This document shows, piece after piece, positions 8,756 through 17,978 of a stretch of DNA of 64,000 nt. Position 1 is the first letter of the stretch, and each line of letters starts with the position of its first letter. Origin of the DNA: Pseudobdellovibrionaceae bacterium (lineage in GTDB: Bacteria; Bdellovibrionota; Bdellovibrionia; Bdellovibrionales; Bdellovibrionaceae). The notes below the pieces were generated by a model, which saw only the letters and a list, made by a program, of their open reading frames with translations, was not told where the DNA came from and did no database searches. Both the position numbers and the translations under genes were made by a program. The stretch spans positions 140,577 through 204,576 of the forward strand of contig JAEUWH010000082.1 of assembly GCA_016785955.1 (NCBI GenBank). The letters are read 5' to 3'.

Positions 8756-9010
8756 GTGTTTAGCAAAGAAAAAGCAACGCTTAAAAACGCAAATAGTAAA
8801 TTAAACTCGGCATTTGGACGAGATGCCGAGGCAAAATTGGAACTTTACCGTCTTCTTGTCGATGAATTGATAAAAGATAACCCCGATAAAGGTAAGGTTC
8901 GTGATTATTGTAAATTTCTGAAAATTCCGTATTCTTTGAATTCAGCGACACAATTAGGAACAGTTTTTAATCGGTTGCAGTCCTTAAATCGACACGTTAT
9001 TAGTGAATAA
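8756..9010 (+). CDS. Small hypothetical protein before cysteine metabolism genes
   Basis: An 84-residue charged, helical, soluble protein with no recognised domain. A GTG at 8723 is the first possible start but has no ribosome binding site. The GTG at 8756 is preceded by AGAGGG at 9 bases, so I chose it. The stop overlaps the next gene by one base (TAATG), which suggests translational coupling with the cystathionine beta-synthase-type enzyme. Confidence 0.55.
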   Translation: MFSKEKATLKNANSKLNSAFGRDAEAKLELYRLLVDELIKDNPDKGKVRDYCKFLKIPYSLNSATQLGTVFNRLQSLNRHVISE

Positions 9011-10059
9011 TGTCAAAAATATATAACTCTATTATTGAAACTATCGGTAACACGCCGATTATTAAATTAAACTCTATCCCTGAAAAATCGATTCACGAAT
9101 TTTACGTGAAGTTAGAATATTTCAATCCCGGCGGAAGCGTAAAAGATCGAATTGCTGTGGCTTTGATTGAAGGCGCAGAAAAGCGTGGTGATTTAAAGCC
9201 GGGCGGAACGATCGTTGAGGCAACTTCTGGAAATACGGGACTGGGTTTGGCATTTGTGGCAGCAAGCAAAGGTTATAAGTGCATTTTCGTAATGCCAGAT
9301 AAAATTAGCGAAGAAAAACGTGCTATTCTGGCCGCATTTGGTGCCAAGGTTTTAATTACGCCAACCGCGGTTGCGCCGACGGATCCTAGATACTACGTCA
9401 ATGTCGCTAAAAATATTGCGGATAATACTAAAAATTGTTTTTACGCGAACCAATATCACAATATCGACAATCGCGAGCGTCACTATAAAACAACAGGTCC
9501 GGAAATCTGGCAACAGATGGACGGTAAGCTTGATATTTTTGTTGCGGGGGCGGGAACCGGTGGGACTATTTCTGGTGTTGGACGTTTTCTGAAGGAAAAA
9601 AATCCAAATATCAAAATTGTGTGTGCGGATCCTGTTGGAAGTATTTTGTACGATTTATTTTATCATAAGAAAATTGTGGATCCACCTGCGGGCTATAAAG
9701 TAGAGGGTGTTGGCGAGGACTTTCTGCCTGAAAATGTGGAATTGCAATATATGGACGATTTCGTGAAGGTTACGGATAAAGAGTCCTTTTTAATGACCCG
9801 AGAGTTAATTCAAAAAGAATCTCTATGCGTTGGGCCATCAAGTGCAATGAGTTTAGTGGGTGCTATCAAATATAGTGAAAAAATCAAAGAAAAGAAGAAA
9901 TTCTTAGTAGTTCTACCAGACAGCGGTAAAGCATATTTGAGTAAGGTTTATAGTAATAAGTGGATGATTGATAATGGCTTTTTGACTGAAAAAGAAGTTG
10001 GCCAGGTATTTAATAAAGTCGATGATTATCAAAATTACTACAAAGAAATAGGAATTTAG
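9010..10059 (+). CDS. PLP-dependent cystathionine beta-synthase / cysteine synthase
   Basis: 349 residues of fold-type II PLP enzyme. The PLP lysine is in NPGGSVKDR (K45), the phosphate/substrate loop is TSGNTG (72-77), and the PLP phosphate-binding glycine loop is GAGTGGT (about 180-186). The enzyme condenses serine (or an acetylserine) with homocysteine or sulfide. Pairing with a cystathionine gamma-lyase-type gene 52 bases downstream favours cystathionine beta-synthase in reverse transsulfuration. The C-terminal regulatory CBS domains of animal-type enzymes are absent. Confidence 0.88.
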   Translation: MSKIYNSIIETIGNTPIIKLNSIPEKSIHEFYVKLEYFNPGGSVKDRIAVALIEGAEKRGDLKPGGTIVEATSGNTGLGLAFVAASKGYKCIFVMPDKISEEKRAILAAFGAKVLITPTAVAPTDPRYYVNVAKNIADNTKNCFYANQYHNIDNRERHYKTTGPEIWQQMDGKLDIFVAGAGTGGTISGVGRFLKEKNPNIKIVCADPVGSILYDLFYHKKIVDPPAGYKVEGVGEDFLPENVELQYMDDFVKVTDKESFLMTRELIQKESLCVGPSSAMSLVGAIKYSEKIKEKKKFLVVLPDSGKAYLSKVYSNKWMIDNGFLTEKEVGQVFNKVDDYQNYYKEIGI

Positions 10060-10111
10060 GCTGTAAACAAATTTTGATAAAATCAAAAATCGTTTCAGAG
10101 ATGGAGTGCAT

Positions 10112-11272
10112 ATGAAAAATAGTGGTACAAAAGTAAAATTTGCGACGAAAGCTATACATGCCGGACAGCAACCAGATCCCACGACGGGCGCGATCATGAC
10201 GCCAGTGTATTTAACTTCGACATATGTACAGGAATCGCCGGGGGTTCACAAAGGATGGGAGTACTCGCGAACTCACAATCCTACTCGGCGGGCCTACGAA
10301 AACTGTATGGCGGCTTTGGAAAATGGTACTAACGGTTTTGCATTTGCATCTGGCTGTGCGGCAACAACGACAATTTTGTCACTACTGAAAAATTCAGATC
10401 ACGTTATTGCTATGGATGATATGTATGGCGGTACATTTCGCTTGTTTGATAAAGTTCTAACTCCTTTGGGTTTGAAATTCTCATACGTTGATCTGACGCA
10501 AGTGAAAAACTTTGAAATGGCTATTACTCCGGCCACAAAGATGGTTTGGCTGGAAACTCCTACAAATCCAACGCTTAAGTTGGCGGATATTGAAACCATA
10601 GCTAAAATTGCTCATCAAAAAGGAATTTTAGTTGTTGTTGATAACACGTTCATGAGTCCTTATTTCCAACGACCTTTGGATTTGGGTGCAGATATTGTTG
10701 TGCATTCTGCAACTAAATATATCGGGGGTCACTCGGATATGGTTGGCGGTGTTGCCGTTACTAGTAAGAAAGAAATTGCAGAAAAATTGGCATTTTTAAG
10801 CAATTCTATGGGTACAATTCAGGGTCCTTTTGATTCATTTTTAGCTTTAAGAAGCTTGAAAACATTGCCACTTAGAATGAAAGCACACGAAGAAAACGCA
10901 ATTAAGGTTGCCAATTTTTTGGCGGGTCATCCTAAAGTGGAAAAGGTGATTTATCCTGGGTTAAAATCTCACCCTCAGTATGATTTAGCGAAACGACAAA
11001 TGTTGGGCTTTGGCGGAATGATCACTTTTTTTATTAAGGGCGGTCTGCCGGCAGCTAAAAGGTTTCTAGAAAGTGTCGAAATTTTTGCTTTAGCTGAAAG
11101 TTTGGGCGGCGTCGAGTCGTTGATTGAGCACCCCGCGATCATGACCCACGCCAGTGTTCCAGCTGACAAGCGAAAAGAGTTAGGAATCGATGATTCTTTA
11201 ATTCGTCTGTCTGTGGGAATTGAAGATATCGAGGATCTGCTGAGAGACCTAGAAAAAGCTTTTAACTCTTGA
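10112..11272 (+). CDS. Cystathionine gamma-lyase/gamma-synthase (Cys/Met metabolism PLP enzyme)
   Basis: 386 residues of the fold-type I Cys/Met metabolism family. The PLP lysine lies in SATKYIGGHSDMVGG (about K202). Other family motifs are YSRTHNPTRRAYE and the ETPTNPTLK stretch. Following a cystathionine beta-synthase gene, it most likely cleaves cystathionine to cysteine, 2-oxobutyrate and ammonia. A synthase role cannot be excluded from sequence alone. An in-frame GTG sits two codons earlier (10106), but GGAG at 10103-10106 is correctly spaced for the ATG at 10112. Confidence 0.88.
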   Translation: MKNSGTKVKFATKAIHAGQQPDPTTGAIMTPVYLTSTYVQESPGVHKGWEYSRTHNPTRRAYENCMAALENGTNGFAFASGCAATTTILSLLKNSDHVIAMDDMYGGTFRLFDKVLTPLGLKFSYVDLTQVKNFEMAITPATKMVWLETPTNPTLKLADIETIAKIAHQKGILVVVDNTFMSPYFQRPLDLGADIVVHSATKYIGGHSDMVGGVAVTSKKEIAEKLAFLSNSMGTIQGPFDSFLALRSLKTLPLRMKAHEENAIKVANFLAGHPKVEKVIYPGLKSHPQYDLAKRQMLGFGGMITFFIKGGLPAAKRFLESVEIFALAESLGGVESLIEHPAIMTHASVPADKRKELGIDDSLIRLSVGIEDIEDLLRDLEKAFNS

Positions 11273-11298
11273 CAAGATATTTACCAGAAGGTTACTTA
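11269..11298 (+). promoter_or_regulatory. Candidate promoter for tRNA-Phe
   Basis: A perfect -35 TTGACA (11269-11274) overlaps the stop codon of the preceding gene. After 17 bases comes a weak -10 (TTACTT, 11292-11297). The expected start of transcription falls about 20 bases before the tRNA. Confidence 0.5.
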
Positions 11299-11323
11299 AC
11301 TAACTTCAGACAATAAAAACCGA

Positions 11324-11399
<76 letters not shown>

Positions 11400-11412
11400 C
11401 CTTTTCCCATAT

Positions 11413-11799
11413 ATGAATATTGTTATTATATTTGATCGCAATTTTGGAATTAAACTACTGAACACTCCTTTAGATGGTTCTGTCTGGATTTGTGAATCTC
11501 CAGCAAACGCTCGTTCTGTTGAGCAATTGGCGAAAAACACACAAGGATTGGCCAAAACAGCGATTACAACCTTTGCATTTGAAGATGAGGATGAGGCGAC
11601 AGATACACTTATGGATATTTTGTATGATGTGACACTTCATCATCAATGGATAGAAGTCGATGTATACGGTATAGAATTTGAGCCAAGCCTAAAGGCGGAA
11701 ATAGATTTCACGTTAAAGATCGTATTTGATAAAGAGATTAAAACTGAAATTAAGACTCATTCCAACGGATTTAAAATCAAAAAATCTATGAGTATTTAA
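11413..11799 (+). CDS. Hypothetical 128-residue protein
   Basis: The reading frame opens inside the tRNA, but the first usable ATG after it is at 11413 (MNIVIIFDRNFG). The product is soluble and acidic in the middle (FEDEDEATD), with a mixed alpha/beta appearance and a basic tail. No signal peptide, no known motif, and no clear ribosome binding site. It may be read from the tRNA promoter. Confidence 0.5.
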   Translation: MNIVIIFDRNFGIKLLNTPLDGSVWICESPANARSVEQLAKNTQGLAKTAITTFAFEDEDEATDTLMDILYDVTLHHQWIEVDVYGIEFEPSLKAEIDFTLKIVFDKEIKTEIKTHSNGFKIKKSMSI

Positions 11800-11910
11800 T
11801 GGGTGTACGCTAAAGACAGGGGCGGTCGAACTTTTGTTAGCCCGCGTTCAGCTTTCAAGGACAGGCATTTTGTAGCGCTGGGATGATAAGTCGCTATTAG
11901 GTAAGAAGGC

Positions 11911-13563
11911 CTACGTTGCACTCTCGGTTATCAGTGAAATAGATTTACGGGCTTCTAGTATGTGTTGAGCCGTCATGCTGAGGTCGTCGACGCCACATTG
12001 AATTAAAAATGGCATAATTTGAGGATGATGTGCGATTGATCCACAGACTCCAACATGTAGTCCATAGTTTTTGGACTCTTTGATAATAAACTCTAAAAAT
12101 CTCAAAAATCCGGGGTGGGTAGGCGATGATATTGAGCCTAAATCTGTATTCATGCGGTCACAGGCATTAGAGTACTGAAATAAATCATTGGTTCCGATGC
12201 TGATAAACGAAACTTCTTGGGAAATCTCTTTGAGCATAAAGGCAAGCGATGGAACCTCCATCATAACACCCAGAGCGATTTTTGAATTAAAAGAAATACC
12301 TTCTTTTGTAAGTTCTGATTTTGTTTCGCTAAGGAGTTTTTTGCTTTCGATAATTTCTTCAATGGTAGAAACCATTGGGAACATAATTGCGAGGTCGGTG
12401 GCAAAAGCAGATGCCCGCAAAATTGCACGCAGCTGAATTTTGAACAAATCTTTGAACTTCAAGCACAGGCGAATTCCTCGTACGCCTAGGAACGGATTCT
12501 CCTCTTTGGGGAGATCTAGGTAGGAAATCATCTTGTCGCCACCAATATCTAATGTACGTAAAACGATTTTTTTGCCGGGCAGACTTTCAAAAACTTTTTT
12601 ATAGACGGCAAATTGTTCTTCTTCCGGCGGCTCTTGAGTGCGGTCTAGAAATAAAAATTCGGTGCGATAAAGACCTACGAGTTCCGCCCCATTTTTAATG
12701 ACAGAATCAACATCTCTAGGGCCTGAAATATTAGCACCCAATGGAACCAAACGTCCCGATTTAGTTTTAGTGGGCATTTTTTGAAATGCTTGCAACAATT
12801 TCAGATCATGAACGTATTGTGTACGCTTGATTTCTAGTTGCGCTTCAGTTTGTGGGTCGGGATCTAAGTAAAGAATGCCCGAAAGCGAGTCTAAAAATCC
12901 GATGGTTTCCATTTCAGGATCTTCAATTTGGGTGCGAATCAAACAAGGAATTTCCAAAGATCGGCATAGAATTGAAGTATGGGACTGCATATTTCCTTGC
13001 CTAAGCACAATACCTAAAACTTGAGACCGATCTAAACTTAGTAACTGAGAGGGGCTTAAATCATCGCAGACTAAAATCGAAGGCTGTGCCAACGAGATAT
13101 TTTCATAAGTCTGATCGGGATTTAAAATGTAAAACAGAACACGTTTAGACACATCGTCAAGATCGCGTTCTCGTTGCTTTATGTATTTATCTTCAAGGTG
13201 ACTAAACAAGGCTTTGAACTCTTGCACAACATTACCGTAGGCTTCCCATGCGGAAGATCCCGATTCCAGACTATTAAAAACTTGATCTTGAACGTCGGGA
13301 TTTTCAAGTAGTTGTATGTGTGCGTCCAGAACCTCTTTGCCGTCGGATTGAGACGCATCTATTTTTTGAATCAAACAATTCAAATCGTTTCGTGTCAGTT
13401 CAACAGCTTTGTTATAGATTTCTTGTTCTTCGGCTAAAGACCCTCGGCGAGACCAGTTTTCTTCTATATTGAGTTCTTTCTTAAAAAACAGTGGACCCTT
13501 TGCGATTCCTTTAGAAACGACAATACCTTTATAAAATTTTTTCGCTGTTGTTGAAGAGATCAA
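11911..13563 (-). CDS. ptsI: PTS enzyme I (phosphoenolpyruvate-protein phosphotransferase)
   Basis: 550 residues, slightly shorter than the 575 of E. coli EI. The phosphorylated histidine is in NMQSHTSILCRS (about H195). The PEP-binding barrel carries DIGGDK, GVRGIRLCL, MMEVPSLA, IGTNDLFQY and the catalytic-Cys motif HVGVCG. Enzyme I takes phosphate from PEP and passes it to HPr. No HPr, EIIA or sugar permease gene is nearby, so it may serve a regulatory phosphorelay or a distant HPr. Monocistronic on the minus strand. Confidence 0.93.
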   Translation of the reverse strand: MISSTTAKKFYKGIVVSKGIAKGPLFFKKELNIEENWSRRGSLAEEQEIYNKAVELTRNDLNCLIQKIDASQSDGKEVLDAHIQLLENPDVQDQVFNSLESGSSAWEAYGNVVQEFKALFSHLEDKYIKQRERDLDDVSKRVLFYILNPDQTYENISLAQPSILVCDDLSPSQLLSLDRSQVLGIVLRQGNMQSHTSILCRSLEIPCLIRTQIEDPEMETIGFLDSLSGILYLDPDPQTEAQLEIKRTQYVHDLKLLQAFQKMPTKTKSGRLVPLGANISGPRDVDSVIKNGAELVGLYRTEFLFLDRTQEPPEEEQFAVYKKVFESLPGKKIVLRTLDIGGDKMISYLDLPKEENPFLGVRGIRLCLKFKDLFKIQLRAILRASAFATDLAIMFPMVSTIEEIIESKKLLSETKSELTKEGISFNSKIALGVMMEVPSLAFMLKEISQEVSFISIGTNDLFQYSNACDRMNTDLGSISSPTHPGFLRFLEFIIKESKNYGLHVGVCGSIAHHPQIMPFLIQCGVDDLSMTAQHILEARKSISLITESAT

Positions 13564-14058
13564 ATTTTAAATTCCTTATCAATCAAACCAGATAGTATTT
13601 TTAGTGCAACTTAGGGTCAAATCTGATTTTGCATTAGCCTTTACCAGATTTGAAATCGAATTCGATCAGTTTTCGTCCCGGTTTGGTTGTAATGATGCTG
13701 GTGTGACTCCATTTTAAGCAAAAAATAAACAGACTTTTGAAATTGCTGGTCAAGTGAGTTTGATTGAGAGGCTTAACATAAATTTGTGAATAGCAGAGCT
13801 GGCTAAATAGAGCAGAAAAAATGAGTGGCTTGAGATGGAATAACGTATCTCCTAAATAGTCGTAAAAGTCCGATTTCGTTAGTCTTTTGAAACAGAAAAT
13901 TACAAAACAAATTTCACACAAACAACACTTTGCATTGAGATGAGAAAAACTTATGGCAAACATAAAAAATCGCATCGCATCATAATTGATAATACTATTG
14001 CTAAAACAAGTACTTAAACAATAACTTGGGTCCCAAGTTTAAACCAGGGGGGGTTCAA
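13564..14058. other. 495-base divergent spacer with a 17-base palindrome
   Basis: This spacer lies between the ptsI start and the subtilase start. A 113-codon frame on the minus strand looks spurious (see rejected items). The one striking element is a perfect inverted repeat AACTTGGG-t-CCCAAGTT at 14023-14039. It ends 19 bases before the subtilase ATG, just upstream of its Shine-Dalgarno. The one-base centre fits a DNA operator better than an RNA hairpin. Confidence 0.5.
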
Positions 14059-15441
14059 ATGAAAGTATTGACAGCCTTATTATTAATCATTTCAGCAATG
14101 ACTGTTGAGGCACAACAAATCAGACCACGCGTTGGACAAAACGTAACAGGGGAATTCGTAGTCCGTTTTCAAGGAGCCTATAATCCGCAGTACGCAGTGG
14201 CGGCTTTGCAAGCACAAGGTTTACAAGTTAAAGAAGTTATTTCTCCAACACTGAATATGTATTTAGTTAAAGGAAAGTCTTCTACTCAAGAAGCGTTGGG
14301 TACTGCATACAGAGTCAAAGGTGTGGCGTATGCTCAACCGAATCATTATGTCTTTCTAAGACAATCCATGAATTTCACACGAGGGTTACCCACAGATCCA
14401 CACTTTAAAAGACAGTGGGATATGATCGAGGGTAGTGGGATTTCAGCGAATCTAGTATGGAATACAACAACAGGCGGTAAGGACAAAGGCGGTAAAGATA
14501 TCGTTGTGGCCGTCATCGACGGTGGATTTGATCTAACACATGAAGATCTTCGTGAAAATATTTGGGTTAATAATGCGGAGATTGCAAACAATGGTAAAGA
14601 CGATGATGGCAACGGATTCGTTGACGATAAATTTGGATGGAATGCGGGGAATAACTCTGGAAACATTACATCTGATGATCACGGCACTCATGTAATGGGA
14701 ACAATCGGTGCGCGCGGAGCTAATGGTCGTGGTATCGTTGGTGTAAATTGGAATGTTAAAATAATGCCAGTTCAAGGTGGCCAATCTTTAGGAACGACAG
14801 CTACCGTGGCAAAAGCATACGGTTATGTTATCGAACAAAAAAAACTTTGGTTCCAATCAAAGGGACAAAAAGGTGCTAACATCGTTGCTACTAACTCTAG
14901 CTTTGGGGTTGACGGTGCCGATTGCAAAACTGGTGAGTTTCCAATTTGGAATGATCTATATGAACAAATGGGGCAGTTAGGAATTTTATCAGCGGCAGCG
15001 ACAGCAAATTCAAATGTTAACGTTGATCGTGATGGAGATGTTCCTACTGGTTGTGCAAGTAACTTTATAGTGACGGTTACAAATACAAATAAAGAAAATT
15101 CTAAATATCCTCAGGCCGGTTACGGAGCTAACACAATCGATTTAGGTGCTCCCGGAACAGATATTCTTTCGACTCTTCCTAAAAATCAATACGGAATACT
15201 GACGGGTACTTCAATGGCGACTCCGCACGTGGCGGGATCAATCGCGTTAATACATGCAGCGGCGAATGAAGCGTTTATTCAAAAATACTACACTCAGCCC
15301 GCTAAGGCAGCGCTTTTATTAAAACAAGCTTTACTTGCGACGGTAGATCCACTTCCCTCTTTGAAAGGTGTGACAGTTTCCGGTGGTCGCTTAAATGTTG
15401 GCAAAGCTGTTCAAGCTTTAAATGCGGCTCGTTTAAGATAG
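14059..15441 (+). CDS. Secreted subtilisin-like serine protease (S8)
   Basis: 460 residues from the ATG at 14059, which has a strong AGGGGGGG just upstream; an earlier TTG (14026) lacks one. Signal peptide 1-18 (ending TVEA), then an I9-type inhibitor propeptide (about 30-100, ending AQPNHYVFL), then the catalytic domain. The triad is Asp154 (VIDGGFD), His208 (DHGTHV) and Ser385 (GTSMATPHVAG). A DxDxDG-like calcium loop (DDDGNGFVDD) is at 181-190. It is likely exported as a zymogen, with prey or medium protein as possible substrate. A terminator follows. Confidence 0.93.
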   Translation: MKVLTALLLIISAMTVEAQQIRPRVGQNVTGEFVVRFQGAYNPQYAVAALQAQGLQVKEVISPTLNMYLVKGKSSTQEALGTAYRVKGVAYAQPNHYVFLRQSMNFTRGLPTDPHFKRQWDMIEGSGISANLVWNTTTGGKDKGGKDIVVAVIDGGFDLTHEDLRENIWVNNAEIANNGKDDDGNGFVDDKFGWNAGNNSGNITSDDHGTHVMGTIGARGANGRGIVGVNWNVKIMPVQGGQSLGTTATVAKAYGYVIEQKKLWFQSKGQKGANIVATNSSFGVDGADCKTGEFPIWNDLYEQMGQLGILSAAATANSNVNVDRDGDVPTGCASNFIVTVTNTNKENSKYPQAGYGANTIDLGAPGTDILSTLPKNQYGILTGTSMATPHVAGSIALIHAAANEAFIQKYYTQPAKAALLLKQALLATVDPLPSLKGVTVSGGRLNVGKAVQALNAARLR

Positions 15442-15469
15442 TCAGTTTAACTTAAAATTTGAATAAGAA

Positions 15470-15498
15470 AGCCTCAACCAAAAGTTGGGGCTTTTTTT
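15470..15498 (+). terminator. Intrinsic terminator after the subtilase
   Basis: AGCCTCAAC (15470-15478), loop caaaa, GTTGGGGCT (15484-15492; one G-U pair), then a T run to 15498. Confidence 0.88.
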
Positions 15499-15512
15499 AT
15501 GCTCAAAATTTT

Positions 15513-16187
15513 CTATTTCAATTTTATATAAGAAATATTTCGACCTGTTTGGGAGGGATCTCTGCGATGGGAATAAAATTCCAAATTTGTTTTGGTGTCG
15601 ACGTTAGAAGTAATGATATCTATTTTCGTTTTAGGAAAATCAGATTTAACTTGCAGAGCCACAATTTCGGTGAGGTTGACGTTAAATTTATCCTGTCGAG
15701 CTTCAATCGAAATTTGATTCTGATCAACTAGCGGAATTGAATTTTGCAGTTGGGTCCATACGTCGTTTCTAATTTCAAAAGACTTTTGCATAATATGTGG
15801 ACCGATAAAAAGACGAAGATGCTTTGAAGTTTTAAAATATTTTTCAATAACTTTAGGTACGATTCGTACAGCAACGCCTTTCCAACCAGCATGTATGGCG
15901 GCTACGCGTCCGGCGTCAGGTGCATGAATCATTACAGGCAGGCAATCTGCCGTTTTGATAGCCAAATATTGTTTTTTGAGTTCTGTACCCAAGGCGTCCC
16001 CTTCGGGTTGAGGATGAGTGGCTTCTTCGCGGTCAACGATATGAAATATGTCACTGTGAATCTGCTTTACAGTATGAACACCCGTAGGTTTTAAACTGGT
16101 CAGTTCGCCTAAAGAGAAATTTCTATTTCCAAAAAATATGTCAATCGTATCATCTTCGTATAAAAGACCTTTGCTTTTTTGAATCAT
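15513..16187 (-). CDS. pgeF: Multicopper-oxidase-like PgeF/YfiH (peptidoglycan editing factor)
   Basis: 224 residues of the DUF152/YfiH laccase-domain family. The signature zinc/copper-site motifs are KTADCLPVMI and AAIHAGWKGV. Family members clear mis-incorporated Ser from muropeptide precursors or act on purine nucleosides. I chose the ATG at 16187, which overlaps the rluD stop as ATGA; the frame also offers a GTG three codons earlier. It sits downstream of rluD as in many bacteria. Confidence 0.9.
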   Translation of the reverse strand: MIQKSKGLLYEDDTIDIFFGNRNFSLGELTSLKPTGVHTVKQIHSDIFHIVDREEATHPQPEGDALGTELKKQYLAIKTADCLPVMIHAPDAGRVAAIHAGWKGVAVRIVPKVIEKYFKTSKHLRLFIGPHIMQKSFEIRNDVWTQLQNSIPLVDQNQISIEARQDKFNVNLTEIVALQVKSDFPKTKIDIITSNVDTKTNLEFYSHRRDPSQTGRNISYIKLK

Positions 16188-17173
16188 GAAAACCACTTTG
16201 AAATAAATTTCTTTTCTTCCATAGGCCAGTCAACTTCGAAGTGTAGAGGCTTTTGAGTGACCGGATGAGTAAAACCCAAAACTTTTGCATGTAATAAGAA
16301 GCGATTTAACTGTTCCAGTTCTTGTTTCATCTCCCCAGATATCTTTCGTGCTGAGGATGATGTGGAATACAGTTTATCTCCCAAGAGAGGATGGCCAAGT
16401 TCAGACATGTGAACGCGAATTTGGTGTGTACGACCAGTGTGCAATTTTAGCTCAATCAGTGATGCGGTTGTTTTGCTTTTAAGGACTTTGTAGTCAGTGA
16501 TAGCGATTTTACCGATCTCGGGAACAATGTCGGTGCTTGCTAACGTATGACCCTTGTGGTCTCGGAGCGATGCAAATCGCTTTCGATCTGTAGGGTGACG
16601 AGCAATGATTGAAGTGATTTTATTCTCTTTTATAAGTGGCACACCCGTGCAAATGGCTTGGTACAGGCGCTGAATAGTTCGTTGCTTGAATTGGTCACTT
16701 AAATTTTGATGGGTGTGATCATTTTTGGCTACTACCAATAGTCCGCTGGTTTCTTTATCAATCCTGTGAACAATGCCGGGACGGTCTTCGCCGAACTTCA
16801 TAGAAAGATTTTTTGTATGTGCTAATAGTGCGTTTACCAAAGTATCGTTTGCGTGTCCTGCTGCGGGATGAACCACTAAACCAGCGGGCTTGTTGACGAC
16901 AAGTAAATCAGAGTCTTCGTACACAATATCCAAAGGCAGGTCGAGTGGTAAAAGGCTGGACGATGTTGGCTTGGGCCATTTGACCTCGATAAAATCATTT
17001 TCTTTCAGTTTATATGACGCTTTGACAGGCTTTCTATTTACAGTCACAAGGCCAGCATCAATTAAATATTCTGCACGAGAACGCGAACATATCGGTGCTT
17101 GCTGTGCCAAAAATTTATCTAGACGTGAATCTGCATGATCTATAGCGACAGTAAAAACAAGTCGCTCGTTCAT
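16184..17173 (-). CDS. rluD: 23S rRNA pseudouridine synthase RluD
   Basis: 329 residues. An N-terminal S4 RNA-binding domain (about 16-75; RLDKFLAQ at the start) is followed by the RluA-type synthase domain. The catalytic Asp lies in HRIDKETSGLLVVAKN. TGRTHQIRVHM and HPLLGDKLY are further family motifs. It should modify 23S rRNA helix 69. The ATG abuts the stop of the upstream J-like/HTH gene and the stop overlaps pgeF. Confidence 0.93.
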   Translation of the reverse strand: MNERLVFTVAIDHADSRLDKFLAQQAPICSRSRAEYLIDAGLVTVNRKPVKASYKLKENDFIEVKWPKPTSSSLLPLDLPLDIVYEDSDLLVVNKPAGLVVHPAAGHANDTLVNALLAHTKNLSMKFGEDRPGIVHRIDKETSGLLVVAKNDHTHQNLSDQFKQRTIQRLYQAICTGVPLIKENKITSIIARHPTDRKRFASLRDHKGHTLASTDIVPEIGKIAITDYKVLKSKTTASLIELKLHTGRTHQIRVHMSELGHPLLGDKLYSTSSSARKISGEMKQELEQLNRFLLHAKVLGFTHPVTQKPLHFEVDWPMEEKKFISKWFS

Positions 17174-17785
17174 TTAATTTACTTTGCCGAAGCTTTTCAT
17201 GTAAGAATCTGCAACAGCTTTAGAATTTAAACCCAGTTCTTTTGCAATCTGAATTACATAACCACGAACAAAAACCGGCGCTGGGAGGTTATTCGGAGTC
17301 ACGGCTTCGATGGCCTTAATATAAAACGCATTGACCTTAATAATCTCGCTAAGTTTTTCAACCGTGATGTTTTTGTATTCTCGTACTTTTTTAAGCATAT
17401 CACCTGTCCAACTAGCACAGTCCGAGATTTCCTTTTCAAAACCTTCATTACGAACAAACGAAGTTTTTTTTGTGTCTACTTTTGACTCTTGGAAAATCAG
17501 ACGACTGGCATTTAAGATAGAATCATAAGTCAGATCTTCTGGATTAATTTTTGATTGGCCAAGAAGTCTCTGATCATAAATATTTCTTAAAGTCTTGTTA
17601 CCTAAAATTGAATACGCTTCTTCAATCATCGAAAGCAGTTCGCGTGCTTCTTGATCCGAAAAAATCGTATAAATCGCGGGATTGTCACCGGAGTATGTTG
17701 TCTTAGCACGCTCGTATGCAGTTGTAATCTCGTGTTGAGCGGCATTAGTGTTAAGCTCTAAAATTTCGTAAAAATTTGATTTCAT
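17174..17785 (-). CDS. J-domain-like / RodZ-type HTH fusion protein
   Basis: 203 residues in two parts. Residues 1-75 look like a J domain (FYEILELNTNAAQHEI near the start, EEAYSILGNKTLRNIYDQRL at the end), but the HPD tripeptide needed to stimulate DnaK is missing. Residues about 125-195 match the HTH of RodZ-like proteins (MLKKVREYKNITVEKLS, VFVRGYVIQIAKELGL). There is no membrane segment. It is therefore probably a DNA- or protein-binding adaptor rather than a co-chaperone. First of three tightly packed genes (with rluD and pgeF). Confidence 0.75.
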   Translation of the reverse strand: MKSNFYEILELNTNAAQHEITTAYERAKTTYSGDNPAIYTIFSDQEARELLSMIEEAYSILGNKTLRNIYDQRLLGQSKINPEDLTYDSILNASRLIFQESKVDTKKTSFVRNEGFEKEISDCASWTGDMLKKVREYKNITVEKLSEIIKVNAFYIKAIEAVTPNNLPAPVFVRGYVIQIAKELGLNSKAVADSYMKSFGKVN

Positions 17786-17978
17786 AGAAGGTTGCCCTTT
17801 AAATCCTTTAAATGAACAAAGTCCTTACTAAAAGTATATCGATTTAAGTATAGGTAGTTCAAGACTAAATCGAATTAATCGTTTTGAAATAAATTGATCG
17901 GTCTAAGGTCTAGGTTTTTTTGCAAATTTTTTGAAAATTCTCGCCATAATATGAGAACAGGCCGTTATGACGAGAATG

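Noticed and set aside
13634..13975. 113-codon frame on the minus strand upstream of ptsI
   Set aside because: Composition rich in Phe, Cys, Ser and Lys, no ribosome binding site, no domain, lies in an A/T-rich spacer; likely chance.
14533..14784. Frames opposite the subtilase
   Set aside because: Antisense shadow of a gene with a full catalytic triad.
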